From the NCBI RefSeq assembly GCF_000264455.2, contig NC_017956.1, positions 1,905,501-1,969,500 of the forward strand: a stretch of DNA of 64,000 nt, written 5' to 3'. A program made the position numbers and the translations under genes. Source of the stretch: Tistrella mobilis KA081020-065. GTDB lineage: Bacteria; Pseudomonadota; Alphaproteobacteria; Tistrellales; Tistrellaceae. Under the pieces are notes generated by a model that searched no databases, was not told the DNA's origin, and saw nothing but the letters and a program-made list of their open reading frames with translations. Positions 40,690 to 50,648 of the stretch are shown piece after piece (the stretch's first letter is position 1; the number at the start of each line of letters is the position of its first letter).

Positions 40690-41505
40690 ATGGCCGGCGA
40701 TACCCTCGCCCGGATCTGCGCCGACAAGCGCGACCACATCGCCCGCAAGAAGGCCGAGACGCCGCTTGCGGCACTTGAGGACCGGCTCGGCGAAGCCTCG
40801 GCGCCGCGCGGCTTTCGCAAGGCTCTGGCCGCCAGAACGGTGCAGGGCCTTCCGGCCTTGATCGCCGAGGTCAAGAAGGCCTCACCCTCCAAGGGACTGA
40901 TCCGCGCCGATTTCGACCCCGCATCGCTTGCTCGCGCCTATGCCGCGGCCGGGGCGGCCTGCCTGTCGGTGCTGACCGACACGCCCTATTTCCAGGGCGA
41001 GGATGCCTATCTGGTCGCGGCGCGTGGAGCGGTCGACCTGCCGGTGCTGCGCAAGGACTTCATGCTCGACCCCTATCAGGTGATGGAGGCACGCGCGCTC
41101 GGCGCCGACTGTATCCTGCTGATCATGGCGGCACTTGACGATGGTCAGGCGGCAGAGCTTGAAGCGGCGGCGTTCGAGCTTGGCATGGATGTGCTGATCG
41201 AGGTTCACGATCGCCCGGAACTCGATCGTGCCCTTCGACTGAAGAGCCCGCTTCTCGGCATTAATAATCGCAATCTCAAGACCCTGGTGGTCGATCTTCA
41301 GACCTCGATCGAGCTTGCGGCCGCGGTGCCCGCCGATCGGGAACTGGTCTGCGAAAGCGGGCTCGACGGCCCCGATGCGCTCACGCGGATGATGGGGCAT
41401 GGCATGTTCCGCTTCCTGGTCGGCGAAAGCCTGATGCGACAGAACGACGTCGAGGCGGCGACCCGCCATCTGCTGTCGGCGCGGGCGCCGGCCGCGGCGG
41501 AGTGA
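40690..41505 (+). CDS. trpC: Indole-3-glycerol-phosphate synthase
   Basis: A 271-residue (beta/alpha)8 enzyme forming the indole ring. Motifs are [14 protein letters not shown] (catalytic Lys), [35 protein letters not shown] and [12 protein letters not shown] at 40690 fits the family start MxDTLxxIxxxKxxxIAxxK. It stands alone, not fused to trpF. The stop TGA overlaps the ATG of moaC. Confidence 0.97.
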   Translation: MAGDTLARICADKRDHIARKKAETPLAALEDRLGEASAPRGFRKALAARTVQGLPALIAEVKKASPSKGLIRADFDPASLARAYAAAGAACLSVLTDTPYFQGEDAYLVAARGAVDLPVLRKDFMLDPYQVMEARALGADCILLIMAALDDGQAAELEAAAFELGMDVLIEVHDRPELDRALRLKSPLLGINNRNLKTLVVDLQTSIELAAAVPADRELVCESGLDGPDALTRMMGHGMFRFLVGESLMRQNDVEAATRHLLSARAPAAAE

Positions 41506-42008
41506 TGGCGATGACATCCGGCCTCACCCATTTCGACGAAAGCGGTGCCGCGGTCATGGTCGATGTATCGGCCAAGGATGTGACCGAGCGCGTAGCCGTG
41601 GCCGAAGCGCGGGTGCGCATGGCGCCGGAGACGCTGGCCGTGGTGAAGCGGGGGGATGCGAAGAAGGGCGACGTCATCGCCATCGCCCGCCTCGCGGGCA
41701 TCATGGGTGCCAAGCGCACCGCCGACCTGATCCCTCTCTGCCATCCGCTGCCGCTGCAGTCGGTGACGCTCGACCTGGAGGCGGATGACGCCCTGCCCGG
41801 CCTGGTCATCCGTGCCACCGCCAAGGTCACGGCGCGCACCGGCGTCGAGATGGAAGCGCTGACCGCCGCGAGTGTCGCAAGCCTCACGGTCTACGATATG
41901 CTGAAGGCGATCGATCGCGGCATGACCATCGAGACCATCCGCCTGATCGAAAAGCGTGGCGGCCGGTCGGGGCACTGGCAGGCGGCCACCCCGGACGACG
42001 CCGGCTGA
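41505..42008 (+). CDS. moaC: Cyclic pyranopterin monophosphate synthase MoaC
   Basis: Second step of molybdenum cofactor synthesis, with MoaA; 167 residues. Conserved parts are [48 protein letters not shown] and [19 protein letters not shown] with the catalytic Lys/Asp region. A GTG codon one position earlier (41502) and an ATG at 41511 are alternative starts. Its place after trpC and before moeA is the usual alphaproteobacterial order. Confidence 0.97.
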   Translation: MAMTSGLTHFDESGAAVMVDVSAKDVTERVAVAEARVRMAPETLAVVKRGDAKKGDVIAIARLAGIMGAKRTADLIPLCHPLPLQSVTLDLEADDALPGLVIRATAKVTARTGVEMEALTAASVASLTVYDMLKAIDRGMTIETIRLIEKRGGRSGHWQAATPDDAG

Positions 42009-42046
42009 TCGACACGCCCCTCTTCACGCACCGGGAGCCCGACATC

Positions 42047-43282
42047 ATGCTCACCGTCGACGACGCCCGCGCCCGCATCCTTGCAGACGCAACGCCGCTC
42101 GGCGCCGAAACGGTGCCGCTGGGGCTCGCCCGTGGCCGGGTGCTGGCACGCGATGTCGTCGCCCGCCGCACCCAGCCGCCGCAGGCCATGTCGGCCATGG
42201 ATGGCTGGGCGCTGCGCAGTGTCGATCTTGCCGAGGGGCACCGGACCTTCCGGGTCAACGGCGAAGCCCGCGCTGGCGAAGGCTTCGGCGGCGATGTCGG
42301 ACCCGGCGAGGCGGTCCGGATCTTCACCGGCGCGCCGGTCCCCCCGGGGGCCGATCTGGTGGTGATCCAGGAGGATACCAGGGTGACCGGCCACCACGAC
42401 AGCGGCGCCCCTGCTGCCGTCGAGATCACGGGGGAGCGCGCGGACGCGGAGGCCGGGGACAATATCCGGCCGGCCGGCATCGACTTCCAGACCGGTGCGG
42501 TCGGTCTTCAGGCCGGCAGAGGGCTGGAAGCACGGGCGATCGCCCTTGCCGCCGCCATGGGACACCCCTGGTTGCCCGTGCACAGGCGGCCGCGGGTGGC
42601 GATCCTTGCCACGGGCGACGAGCTGGCCCGGCCGGGGGAGCCGCTCGGGCCCGATGCGATCGTCGACGCCGTCAGCCCCTGCCTCACCGCGCTTTTTGCC
42701 GATGCCGGCGCCGATGTCGTCGATCTGGGCATCGCCCCTGACGCGCGCGACCGGATCGATGCGCAGATCGCCGCCGCGCGGGGCGCCGATCTTCTGGTCA
42801 CCATCGGTGGCGCGTCGGTGGGCGATCATGACCTCGTTCAGGCCGCACTGCTGGCTGCGGGGGCAGAGATCGATTTCTGGAAGATCGCCATGCGTCCGGG
42901 CAAGCCGTTGATGTACGGACGACTGAGCGGCATGCCGGTGCTGGGCCTGCCGGGCAATCCGGTTTCGGCCTATGTCTGCAGCCTGCTCTTCGCCCTGCCG
43001 CTCATCGACCGGCTGTCGGGGCGCGAGCCGCGCGATGCCGCCTCGGAACGGCTGCCCCTGGCGGCGCCGGTTGCAGCCAATGCCATGCGGCAACACTATA
43101 TGCGGGCACGCCTTCTGCGTGATGGCGATGGCGCTGAAACGGTGCTGCCGGTTCGTGATCAGGACAGCTCGCTTCTGTCGGCACTGGCCGATGCAGATGC
43201 CCTGATTCTCCGCCGGCCTCATGCCCCCGCGGCCGAACCGGGAGAGCTCGTCGACATTCTCCGTCTCGACCGGCTCGACTGA
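42047..43282 (+). CDS. moeA: Molybdopterin molybdenumtransferase MoeA
   Basis: Inserts molybdate into adenylated molybdopterin; 411 residues. It has PQAMSAMDGWALR at the N terminus, the MoCF_biosynth segment (VAILATGDELARPGEPL, TIGGASVGDHDLV) and FWKIAMRPGKPLMYGRL...GLPGNPVSAYV near residue 300. The C-terminal domain IV is complete. It follows moaC by 38 nt with a GGGAG ribosome-binding site. Confidence 0.96.
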   Translation: MLTVDDARARILADATPLGAETVPLGLARGRVLARDVVARRTQPPQAMSAMDGWALRSVDLAEGHRTFRVNGEARAGEGFGGDVGPGEAVRIFTGAPVPPGADLVVIQEDTRVTGHHDSGAPAAVEITGERADAEAGDNIRPAGIDFQTGAVGLQAGRGLEARAIALAAAMGHPWLPVHRRPRVAILATGDELARPGEPLGPDAIVDAVSPCLTALFADAGADVVDLGIAPDARDRIDAQIAAARGADLLVTIGGASVGDHDLVQAALLAAGAEIDFWKIAMRPGKPLMYGRLSGMPVLGLPGNPVSAYVCSLLFALPLIDRLSGREPRDAASERLPLAAPVAANAMRQHYMRARLLRDGDGAETVLPVRDQDSSLLSALADADALILRRPHAPAAEPGELVDILRLDRLD

Positions 43283-43391
43283 TCTGATGATTTACATCTT
43301 TTGTTAGAATGAATTGCATTCATAAGCTCCCATCAGTTGTATTTTCGCGAACAGGTGCGAACAAGACTGAAACGAACAGACGACAAGCGTC

Positions 43392-43420
43392 TTGACGCGT
43401 GGCGATGACAGGCGTAGCCT
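43392..43420 (+). promoter_or_regulatory. Predicted lexA promoter
   Basis: TTGACG at 43392-43397 and TAGCCT at 43415-43420 with a 17-bp spacer, located in the 248-bp gap between moeA and lexA. The transcription start would fall near 43427, so the leader is about 105 nt. A GTTC-type LexA box follows immediately. An inverted repeat GAATG/CATTC at about 43307-43321 lies further upstream and has no assigned role. Confidence 0.55.
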
Positions 43421-43429
43421 GAAATTGAT

Positions 43430-43444
43430 GTTGCGCCTTTGTTC
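43430..43444 (+). promoter_or_regulatory. Candidate LexA (SOS) box
   Basis: GTTG-N7-GTTC, one mismatch from the alphaproteobacterial LexA box GTTC-N7-GTTC. It overlaps the expected transcription start, 10 nt after the -10 box, a position suited to autorepression. Extra GTTC copies lie at 43462 and 43478, and GAAC copies at 43349, 43359 and 43374, without the 7-base spacing. Confidence 0.5.
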
Positions 43445-43530
43445 TGTGCGACAACAGTCTCGTTCAAGCAGTCTGCGGTTCAGAGATCGGTCGGGGCCGG
43501 TTTTTGCCGCGCGATCACCGGGAGGCGCGG

Positions 43531-44379
43531 GTGCTCACACGCAAGCAGCACGAATTGCTGCGGTTCATCCTGGACCGGGTGCGGGCCACGGGGGTGGCGC
43601 CGTCTTTCGAAGAAATGAAGGACGCGCTCGACCTTAAGTCCAAGTCAGGCATCCATCGCCTTATCCTTGGGCTTGAAGAGCGCGGGTTCATCCGCAGGCT
43701 TGCCCATCGTGCCCGGGCGATCGAAGTCATCCGCCTGCCGGATGGCGGACCGTTCCAGATGCCGGGGCAGAGCCAGGGCGACAGCCCCTCTACGGCACCG
43801 GCCAGTCTGGCCTCGGCCAATCCCTTCGTCACCCCACCCGTGGCTCCGCGCGGGCCGCGTCTGGTCGAAATCGGCATCGGGCGGGCGCCCGTCGCCGCGC
43901 AAGCCCCCCAACTCCAGCCCCAGCGCTTTCGCAGCCTGACCCGACCGCCGTTGAATGCGCCGCCGCGCACCGGTCGTTCGGACGACAACGGCAATGTGGT
44001 GCTGCCGCTTTACGGCAAGATCGCCGCCGGTACCCCCATTGAGGCCCTGTCCGACGGGGACCGGACCGTCGAGGTGCCGGCGACCATGATCCCGGCCGGA
44101 TCTGAGTATTTTGCGCTCGAGGTCGAAGGCGATTCGATGATCGAAGCCGGTATTATGAACGGCGACACCGTCATCATCCGCCGGACCGATACCGCCGACA
44201 ACGGTACCATCGTCGTCGCGCTGATCGATGGCGGCGAGGCAACGCTGAAGCGTCTGCGCCGGCGGGGTCAGTCGGTGGCGCTGGAGCCCGCGAACCAGCA
44301 CTACGAAACCCGAATCTACCGACCGGACCAGGTGAAAGTGCAAGGGCAACTGATCGCCCTCTTCCGCCGCTACGCCTGA
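43531..44379 (+). CDS. lexA: SOS repressor LexA with extended linker
   Basis: Represses DNA-damage genes and is self-cleaved with RecA; 282 residues against about 200-240 for relatives. The GTG at 43531 lies 5 nt after GGAGG and gives the family start [12 protein letters not shown]. The winged helix (residues 1-70) ends in RARAIEVI. Then comes a Pro/Ala/Ser-rich linker of about 85 residues, much longer than usual, and the protease domain with cleavage site IAAGTP, Ser in EVEGDSM and Lys in ATLKRL. All catalytic parts are intact. Confidence 0.95.
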   Translation: MLTRKQHELLRFILDRVRATGVAPSFEEMKDALDLKSKSGIHRLILGLEERGFIRRLAHRARAIEVIRLPDGGPFQMPGQSQGDSPSTAPASLASANPFVTPPVAPRGPRLVEIGIGRAPVAAQAPQLQPQRFRSLTRPPLNAPPRTGRSDDNGNVVLPLYGKIAAGTPIEALSDGDRTVEVPATMIPAGSEYFALEVEGDSMIEAGIMNGDTVIIRRTDTADNGTIVVALIDGGEATLKRLRRRGQSVALEPANQHYETRIYRPDQVKVQGQLIALFRRYA

Positions 44380-44397
44380 TCGCGTTCCGAACCTGGG

Positions 44398-44433
44398 AAA
44401 GCCGCCGCCCGCACCTCTGCGGTCGGCGGCTTT
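44398..44433. terminator. Terminator between convergent lexA and comEC
   Basis: AAAGCCGCCG (44398-44407) pairs exactly with CGGCGGCTTT (44424-44433), and CCGC/GCGG extends the stem inward after one mismatch. The arms carry T residues at the 3' side on both strands. It lies 18 nt after the lexA stop and 30 nt after the comEC stop, so it probably works in both directions. Confidence 0.8.
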
Positions 44434-44463
44434 CTGTCGGAAGAAGCATCCGGGAGCAGATGC

Positions 44464-46611
44464 TCACCGTGTCCAGGGCCGATCTCCGCGCGGCCCCACA
44501 ACCCCCTCGATCACCGGTCCTGCCTCGTCGAGACGCACCGTCACGGCGGCACCACCGAAGTTGCGGCCCGTACGTTCAATCAGCGTGGTCGCAGCGCAAC
44601 CATCCGGTCGCCTGATATAGGGGGCATCGCGACGGGGATCGGCCCCGGCGAGCACGAGGTCGGCATGGGCGCAGGCTTCTGCCAGACGTTCGCGTCCACG
44701 GACCAGGGCGATACGAAGCCCCGCGCGTTCAAGCCGGCACAGATCCCCACCGTCACATGCAACGGCTTCGGTCATGTCGCGGATTGTGAGCGTCCCCAGC
44801 TTTTCCGCCCACTGATCCAGCACGAAGCGGTCGCGTTCCGGTGTCATCGCGTAAAGAGCACCGTCCGGCCCGCGCAGCGCCATGCTCCGCCCATCCCCCG
44901 ACAGGAACAGGTCCGGCAGGACCGGCCGGGCCGCCAGCAGCATTCCGAGCGCAATGGCCACCAACCCCGCCCAGCGCCAGGCCCGTCGCCAGATCACCAG
45001 CCACAGCCCGCCGAAGGTCATCAACAACAGGGCCGTCACGCTGAAGCCTGCAACCGGCACCACCGCCCCCGGCCAGCCGGCAACGGTGGTCGCGGTCGCG
45101 ATCACCAGCTCCATGCCCCGTGCTGCGAGCGCAAAGCAGATGCCGCCCGCGCTTTCCGAAACGAGACTGAGCAGGCTTCCGGTCAATGCGACAGGCATGA
45201 TCCAGAAGCCGGTGACGGGCACGGCAACCAGGTTCGAAACCAACCCATAGCCGCTCGCCCGGCCGAAGGCATAGGCGGCGTAAGGCGCGGTCGCAGCGCC
45301 GGCGATCATCGATGTCGCGAGCAGGCCGAAGATCCATGTTGCCGCCCGCATGGGCAGGCCGCGCCTCGTGCCGGCGTCGAGACCGGCAAGGCGCCGGATG
45401 GTCGGGCTTTCATAGAGTGCGATCAGAGCAATGACCGCTGCAAAACTCATCTGGAAGCTGGGACCGGTCAGGGCCGCCGGCTGCAGCACCAGCACGACGA
45501 TCGCCGAACTGGCCACCAGTGGCAGCGACAACACCGGCCGGTCGGTCAGGATGGCGAGCAGGCCCAGCGCGGTCATCACGAAGGCGCGTTGCGTGGGCAC
45601 CGCAAAACCGCCGACCGCGAGATAGGCAGCAGCCCCCAGCAGGGCCGCCACGGCGGCAATCTTTCGTCCCGGCCAACGATCCGAAATACGAGGCAGGAAG
45701 GCCATGACCAGCCGGACGGCGCCGAAGATCAGCCCCGCGACCATGGTCATGTGCAGACCGGAAATCGAGATCAGATGGGCGAGGCCGCTGTCGCGCATCG
45801 CTGCTTCCGCCTCATCGCCGATCGCCCCTCTCAGCCCCGTCACCATGGCCGAGAGCACCGCACCGCCCTCGCCAGGCGCCGCCCCACGTATGACGGCATC
45901 CAGATCGAGGCGCAACCGTTCCACGGCTTCGCGCGCCGTCTGCAGGATTTCCGACGGCTCCGGGGCCGGTACGATATCGGGTTGCGCATAGGCAAAACCA
46001 ATGCCGCCAAGCCGCTGAAAAAAAGCGCTTCGGGCGAAGTCATGACCGCCGGGCACCACGGGCAGCGACGGCGGTGACAGACTGGCGCGCAGCCGGACGC
46101 CATCCCCCGGACGGGGCACAGGCCCCTGCCGGACGGTGATCCGGACCCGTGCCGGCAGATCTTCTGCCGCGACGCGGTCGATCGCCGTCGGAACGATCAG
46201 AAGCCGCCCGCCACCGCGGCCATCGGGCTCCACCGCCAGCACACGGCCGGTCACCTCCCCCTGAGCCGGGCGCATCAGCATCGGGGCATCGACCAGCCGC
46301 GTTCCCGTGACCGCCGACCAGAACCCCGCCGCCGTCCATGCACAGGCGAAGAGTGTCAGAGCGAGCCAGGGCAGTCGTGACCGGAGCGCGATGCCGAGAC
46401 CGAGCGCGCCGAGCGTGAGCACCACCCCCAGCCAGACGGGCGGTTCCGCCGCCAGGCCGAAATAGCCTCCGCAGCCGATTGCGAAGAAGACCGCACTCCA
46501 CAGCCGCCATCGATCCTGCTCGGCGATGAAGGCGCGCAGGAGCGGCCCACCGAGGCTGCGACGGCGGCCAGCCGTGGCCGGCGCATCTCCGATCTCATCC
46601 ACCAGGCTCAT
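44464..46611 (-). CDS. comEC: ComEC/Rec2 family DNA-uptake channel protein
   Basis: A 715-residue membrane protein. An N-terminal DUF4131 part (about residues 40-220) precedes the Competence domain, with [23 protein letters not shown] and the following helices ([27 protein letters not shown]-like [13 protein letters not shown]). The C-terminal about 150 residues lack the HxHxDH metallo-beta-lactamase motif, as is common for alphaproteobacterial members. ATG at 46611 has a GGGGA site 5 nt upstream. It imports single-stranded DNA where other competence genes exist; none are in the window. Confidence 0.9.
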   Translation of the reverse strand: MSLVDEIGDAPATAGRRRSLGGPLLRAFIAEQDRWRLWSAVFFAIGCGGYFGLAAEPPVWLGVVLTLGALGLGIALRSRLPWLALTLFACAWTAAGFWSAVTGTRLVDAPMLMRPAQGEVTGRVLAVEPDGRGGGRLLIVPTAIDRVAAEDLPARVRITVRQGPVPRPGDGVRLRASLSPPSLPVVPGGHDFARSAFFQRLGGIGFAYAQPDIVPAPEPSEILQTAREAVERLRLDLDAVIRGAAPGEGGAVLSAMVTGLRGAIGDEAEAAMRDSGLAHLISISGLHMTMVAGLIFGAVRLVMAFLPRISDRWPGRKIAAVAALLGAAAYLAVGGFAVPTQRAFVMTALGLLAILTDRPVLSLPLVASSAIVVLVLQPAALTGPSFQMSFAAVIALIALYESPTIRRLAGLDAGTRRGLPMRAATWIFGLLATSMIAGAATAPYAAYAFGRASGYGLVSNLVAVPVTGFWIMPVALTGSLLSLVSESAGGICFALAARGMELVIATATTVAGWPGAVVPVAGFSVTALLLMTFGGLWLVIWRRAWRWAGLVAIALGMLLAARPVLPDLFLSGDGRSMALRGPDGALYAMTPERDRFVLDQWAEKLGTLTIRDMTEAVACDGGDLCRLERAGLRIALVRGRERLAEACAHADLVLAGADPRRDAPYIRRPDGCAATTLIERTGRNFGGAAVTVRLDEAGPVIEGVVGPRGDRPWTR

Positions 46612-46731
46612 GCTATCCCCGCTGTCTGCTGCCGAAGACGCCAAGCCCGGGGCTGCACCCGCGGATTTTTCGTGCTAATCAGAGGGCCACTCGCCGTGCC
46701 CGCCGCGGCGCCCATTCGAAAGCCGTGTTCC

Positions 46732-48129
46732 ATGACCGTCGTCACCCGATTCGCCCCCTCGCCCACCGGCTTCCTCCATATCGGCGGCGCACGCACCGCG
46801 CTGTTCAATTGGCTGTATGCGCGTCATACCGGCGGACAATTTCTACTCCGGATCGAGGATACCGATCGACAGCGTTCGACCAAAGAGGCGATCGACGCGA
46901 TTCTTGATGGTCTGACGTGGCTGGGCCTCGATTGGGACGCTCCGGAGACCTATCAGTTCGCCCGTGCCGAGCGTCACGCCGAGGTTGCCCGCGACATGCT
47001 GGCGCGCGGCCGCGCCTATCACTGCTGGTGCACGCCCGAAGAACTGGAAGCCCAGCGCGCCGAACAGCGCGCGGCCGGCAAGCCGGTGCGCTATGACGGC
47101 CGTTGCCGCCACCGCGACCCGGCGACCGTTCCAGCCGGCGTGAAGCCGGTGGTACGCCTGCTCGCGCCGTCGGAAGGCGAGACCGTGGTCGACGACCAGG
47201 TGCAGGGCACGGTCCGGTTCTCGAATGATCAGCTCGACGACCTGGTCCTGCTGCGCGGCGACGGCACCCCCACCTACATGCTCGCGGTGGTGGTCGACGA
47301 TCACGACATGGGCATCACCCATGTGATCCGCGGCGACGACCACCTGACCAATACCGCACGCCAGAGCCTGATCTACCAGGCGAATGACTGGCCGACCCCG
47401 ACCTTCGCCCACATCCCGCTGATCCACGGCCCGGATGGCGCCAAACTGTCCAAGCGCCATGGCGCGCTGGGGGTCGATGCCTATCGGGACATGGGCCTGC
47501 TGCCCGAGGCGGTCCGGAACTACCTGCTGCGTCTGGGCTGGTCGCATGGCGATGACGAGATCATCTCCGACGCTCAGGCGATCGAATGGTTCGACCTGCC
47601 GGCGATCGGCCGGAGTGCCGCGCGTTTCGACATGGCCCGGCTGACCAACCTGAACTACCACTACCTGCGCACTGCCGAGGACGCCCGACTCGTCGACCTG
47701 GTCGTGCCATTCATCGAGGCGAACACGGGCAAGACAGTGGACAAGACCGGTCGCGCCCGCCTGCTTGCCGGTATGGCAGGGCTGAAAGAGCGTGCGAAGA
47801 CCTTGATCGAACTGGCTGAATCTTCAGCCTTTTATACCGTGGAGCCGCCGTTCAGCTTCACCGACAAGGCCGCCAGGATCCTCGATGGCGGCGGTCGCGA
47901 CGTGCTGACCGCGCTGAAGCCCAAGCTGGAAGCGGCCACCGCCTGGGAAGATGCGGTTCTCGAGGACATCGCCCGCGCCCATGCCGAAGAGACCGGTCTG
48001 AAGCTGGGAGCGGTCGCCCAGCCGCTCCGGGCGGCCCTGACCGGCACCACCGTTTCGCCCCCGATCTTCGAGGTGCTGCGCGTGCTTGGCCGCGAGGACG
48101 CCATGAAGCGGATCGACGCCGCGCTCTGA
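46732..48129 (+). CDS. gltX: Glutamyl-tRNA synthetase
   Basis: Class I synthetase charging tRNA-Glu, 465 residues. The nucleotide-binding signature is [22 protein letters not shown], and the KMSKS loop is [11 protein letters not shown]-type segment ([21 protein letters not shown]) and the anticodon-binding helical domain follow. ATG at 46732 gives the family start. Divergent from comEC by 120 nt, with an intrinsic terminator directly after the stop. Confidence 0.98.
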   Translation: MTVVTRFAPSPTGFLHIGGARTALFNWLYARHTGGQFLLRIEDTDRQRSTKEAIDAILDGLTWLGLDWDAPETYQFARAERHAEVARDMLARGRAYHCWCTPEELEAQRAEQRAAGKPVRYDGRCRHRDPATVPAGVKPVVRLLAPSEGETVVDDQVQGTVRFSNDQLDDLVLLRGDGTPTYMLAVVVDDHDMGITHVIRGDDHLTNTARQSLIYQANDWPTPTFAHIPLIHGPDGAKLSKRHGALGVDAYRDMGLLPEAVRNYLLRLGWSHGDDEIISDAQAIEWFDLPAIGRSAARFDMARLTNLNYHYLRTAEDARLVDLVVPFIEANTGKTVDKTGRARLLAGMAGLKERAKTLIELAESSAFYTVEPPFSFTDKAARILDGGGRDVLTALKPKLEAATAWEDAVLEDIARAHAEETGLKLGAVAQPLRAALTGTTVSPPIFEVLRVLGREDAMKRIDAAL

Positions 48130-48135
48130 ATTACT

Positions 48136-48170
48136 GAAACCGGCTTTCTTGCAAGAAGCTGGTTTCTTTT
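48136..48170 (+). terminator. Intrinsic terminator of gltX
   Basis: GAAACCGGCTT pairs with AAGCTGGTTTC (one G-U), with TCTT/AAGA extending the stem, followed directly by TTTT at 48167-48170. It starts 7 nt after the gltX stop. Confidence 0.85.
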
Positions 48171-48222
48171 GGCCAAAAATAACACGGAATTTACGTATAA
48201 AATTTTCTATCAACATATACAT

Positions 48223-48251
48223 TTGACGAATTTTATGCTGCGGGACATAGA
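48223..48251 (+). promoter_or_regulatory. Predicted promoter in AT-rich region ahead of the metQ-like gene
   Basis: TTGACG (48223-48228) and CATAGA (48246-48251) with 17-bp spacing, in an unusually AT-rich stretch (48170-48250). A dyad GTATA/TATAC (48195-48199 and 48216-48220) lies just upstream of the -35 box and could be an operator. The expected transcript starts near 48258, about 90 nt before the apparent signal peptide. Confidence 0.5.
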
Positions 48252-48350
48252 TGAAGCGATCACGACCAGGGCAGGGCCATCGCCCTGCTCCGCTCCCCTC
48301 GACACCTGCATCTCCAGAGGCCAGGACCGCTCCTATCGCCCTTCCCGCCA

Positions 48351-49148
48351 ATCGACCGCCGCCGCTTCCTGACCGCCATCGCGGGGCTCGGAATCGTCCT
48401 CTCGGTTCCTGCCACCAGCTTTGCAACAAGTACCCCCCTCAAAATTGGCGTTTCTGCAGGGCCTTATGGCGAAATTCTCGACTTCGCTGCAAAGATCGCC
48501 GACCAGGAAGGCTTGAAGGTCGAGATCGTGGAGTTCACCGAATGGACGGTGATCAATGCCGCCCTCCAGTCGGGCGATATTGATGCCAACAATTTCCAGC
48601 ATATCCCCTATCTGAACGCTCAGATCTCCGCCCGGGGCTACGACATCGTGCCACTCCAGCCCTCGATCGTGGTGCCGATGGGGATCTATGCGGGGCGCGC
48701 CAAAGACCTCGACACTCTGCCCGATGGCGCGACCATCGGGATTCCCAATGATCCCACCAATAGTGCACGTGCGCTGAAGCTGCTGGAACTCGCCGGGCTG
48801 ATCCGCCTCAAGCCGGACATCGACCAGGATGCAGCCTCTCCCCTCGATATCGCCGACAACCCCAGACATCTTCGCTTCTCCGAGATCGACGCTGCCCAGC
48901 TACCCCGCACCCTGCCGGATATCGATCTGGGCGTGATCACCCTCAACTATGCAGTGCTTGCCGGTCTCGATCCGAAGGCTGCGCTAAAACTCGAGGACGA
49001 GACCTCTCACTGGACGCTGGTCTGGGCTGCACGCCGCGACCGCGCCCAGGATGCCCGCCTGGTACGTTTCATTGAGATCTACCGTTCAGCTCCGGTGCGG
49101 GATTTCGTGCTCGAACGCTTCAAGGGCAGCATCCTGCCGACCTGGTAA
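48351..49148 (+). CDS. MetQ/NlpA-like periplasmic binding protein lacking a standard start codon
   Basis: The frame encodes a MetQ/NlpA-type binding protein (about 265 residues): LKIGVSAGPYGEILDFAAKIA, then EIVEFTEWTVINAALQSGDIDANNFQH, a DPTNSARALKLLELAG hinge motif and a LGVITLNYAVLAGLDP segment, all typical. Upstream in frame is an obvious signal peptide with a Tat-like RRRFLT and hydrophobic AIAGLGIVLSV, ending TSFA; there is no lipobox Cys. Yet between the in-frame stop at 48252 and the TTG at 48513 there is no ATG, GTG or TTG. The ATC at 48351 stands where a start is expected. Either a non-standard start, a mutation (pseudogene) or a sequence error is possible. MetN and MetI are absent nearby, so the ligand is unknown. 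Confidence 0.7.
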   Translation: MDRRRFLTAIAGLGIVLSVPATSFATSTPLKIGVSAGPYGEILDFAAKIADQEGLKVEIVEFTEWTVINAALQSGDIDANNFQHIPYLNAQISARGYDIVPLQPSIVVPMGIYAGRAKDLDTLPDGATIGIPNDPTNSARALKLLELAGLIRLKPDIDQDAASPLDIADNPRHLRFSEIDAAQLPRTLPDIDLGVITLNYAVLAGLDPKAALKLEDETSHWTLVWAARRDRAQDARLVRFIEIYRSAPVRDFVLERFKGSILPTW

Positions 49149-49220
49149 GCCGGGCTTGTCGCATATCCCCCATCCATGACACCCTCAGGAACCCCATCCC
49201 AAGGGAAGGACCTGAGGACC

Positions 49221-50609
49221 ATGCAGGCCGAGGACGGCATCTGGACCAACGCCGCAGAGCTGTGGCAACAACAGATGGAACTGGATGCCCTCGGCCCGCG
49301 CCTGCCTGGCAGCACCGCCCATGAAACCTTCACGGAGCGCCTCGCCGATCACCTGCACGGGATCGGCCTGGAAGTTCGTACCGATGTCTGCAACTTCGAT
49401 CTCTGGCAGCCGCGGTCTTGCAGCCTGCAACTGCCGGGTGGTGTGCATATTCCATGCACCCCTTTCCCGTATTCTGGCGAAACGCCCGCGGATGGGGTGA
49501 CGGCGCCTCTGATCCGATGTCGCAACCGACGGGATCTTGCCAGGGCGAGCGGGGCTATTGCGCTGCTGGAGGTCGACATGCCGGCCGTACCGGCTCGGCT
49601 GCTGTTTCGCAGACGAGGTTCAAAACCAGCCGATCTCCGCCTGCCCGGCCTCATCAGAAATGCAGTGATTGCCTCGGTTCTGCGGGCACCGGATCTTCGC
49701 AAAGCCGCATCCCTGGGTGTCCTCGGGGTCGTTTGTCTCTGGAAGGGCATGTCAGCAGAGAATGCCCGTGCCCAACATCTCCCCTTCACCACGCCCTATC
49801 AGGGGTGTCCGGCGATCTGGGCCGACGTGGAGACGCGCGATCGTCTGATTGCACATGCCGGCGAGGGCGGCCTCGTGACACTGACGCTGGCCGCAGAGAG
49901 GCGACCCGCTACCTCACGCACCCTCTGGGCAGTTCTGCCGGGCCGGGATGCTGAAAGCACCATCGTTATCAACACGCATACTGATGGCCCCAATGCCTGT
50001 GAAGAAAACGGGCCGCTCGGCTTGATTGCTCTCGCCCGCTATTTCCACAGCCGGCCGATCGCACCGCGACGGACGATGGTTTTCGTCTTCACCACCGGCC
50101 ATTTCCAGATCCCGCAATTCGGCATTGATCACAGACAGGCGACCTCCCGCTGGCTGGAAGATCATCGTGACTGGTGGGACGGTGCGGCCGGTCACCGTCG
50201 GGCCATCGCCGGTATGACGCTGGAGCATCTCGGCTGCATGGAGTGGAGGGATACGGCCGATGGTTTCGGCCCCACCGGGGAGATCGAGGCTGAGCTGGTC
50301 TATGCCGGCAATGACCGTCTCGCCCGGCTCTACCACGAATGTCTTGCCGATCGCAGCCGGACCCGATCCATCATCCTGCGCCCTCACAACCGATTGCACT
50401 TCGGTGAGGGGCAACCTTTGTTTCAGGCTGGTATTCCCGCAGTCGCCCTGATCCCTGCCCCCGACTATCTCTGTCGTAACGGCGATGTTCTTCCACAACT
50501 CGATCCAGAACTGATGCTTGAGCAGCTCAGCACCTTCCGGGAAGTTCTTGATCGCCTCGATCAGCTTGACGACCCGGGCCCGGTTCAGCGCCAGTCCTGG
50601 GGATTCTAA
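49221..50609 (+). CDS. M28-like peptidase/PA-domain protein
   Basis: A 462-residue protein not closely recognised. The C-terminal half has an aminopeptidase-fold pattern: TIVINTHTDGPNACEENGPLGLIALARYF (HxD metal-ligand-like motif near residue 253), MVFVFTTGHF, GMTLEHLG and a late His in RLHFGEGQPLFQAGIPAVAL. The middle (about residues 85-235) resembles an inserted PA domain. No clear signal peptide is seen. ATG at 49221 follows GAGGA; an ATG at 49176 would add 15 residues. It follows the MetQ-like gene by 72 nt on the same strand, which suggests co-expression. Metal ligands are not fully conserved in my reading, so activity is uncertain. Confidence 0.6.
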   Translation: MQAEDGIWTNAAELWQQQMELDALGPRLPGSTAHETFTERLADHLHGIGLEVRTDVCNFDLWQPRSCSLQLPGGVHIPCTPFPYSGETPADGVTAPLIRCRNRRDLARASGAIALLEVDMPAVPARLLFRRRGSKPADLRLPGLIRNAVIASVLRAPDLRKAASLGVLGVVCLWKGMSAENARAQHLPFTTPYQGCPAIWADVETRDRLIAHAGEGGLVTLTLAAERRPATSRTLWAVLPGRDAESTIVINTHTDGPNACEENGPLGLIALARYFHSRPIAPRRTMVFVFTTGHFQIPQFGIDHRQATSRWLEDHRDWWDGAAGHRRAIAGMTLEHLGCMEWRDTADGFGPTGEIEAELVYAGNDRLARLYHECLADRSRTRSIILRPHNRLHFGEGQPLFQAGIPAVALIPAPDYLCRNGDVLPQLDPELMLEQLSTFREVLDRLDQLDDPGPVQRQSWGF

Positions 50610-50648
50610 CCGGCTCTCTTTTTAAATCAAACAGTCCGGCCAATATTT

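Noticed and set aside
43349-43362. GAAC-N6-GAAC as the main LexA box
   Set aside because: The spacer is 6 and not the 7 bases of the known box, and it lies upstream of the -35; the site at 43430-43444 fits better.
48170-48350. SAM or other methionine riboswitch ahead of the MetQ-like gene
   Set aside because: I could not find the conserved pairing or loop sequences of known SAM riboswitches; the region looks like an AT-rich promoter instead.
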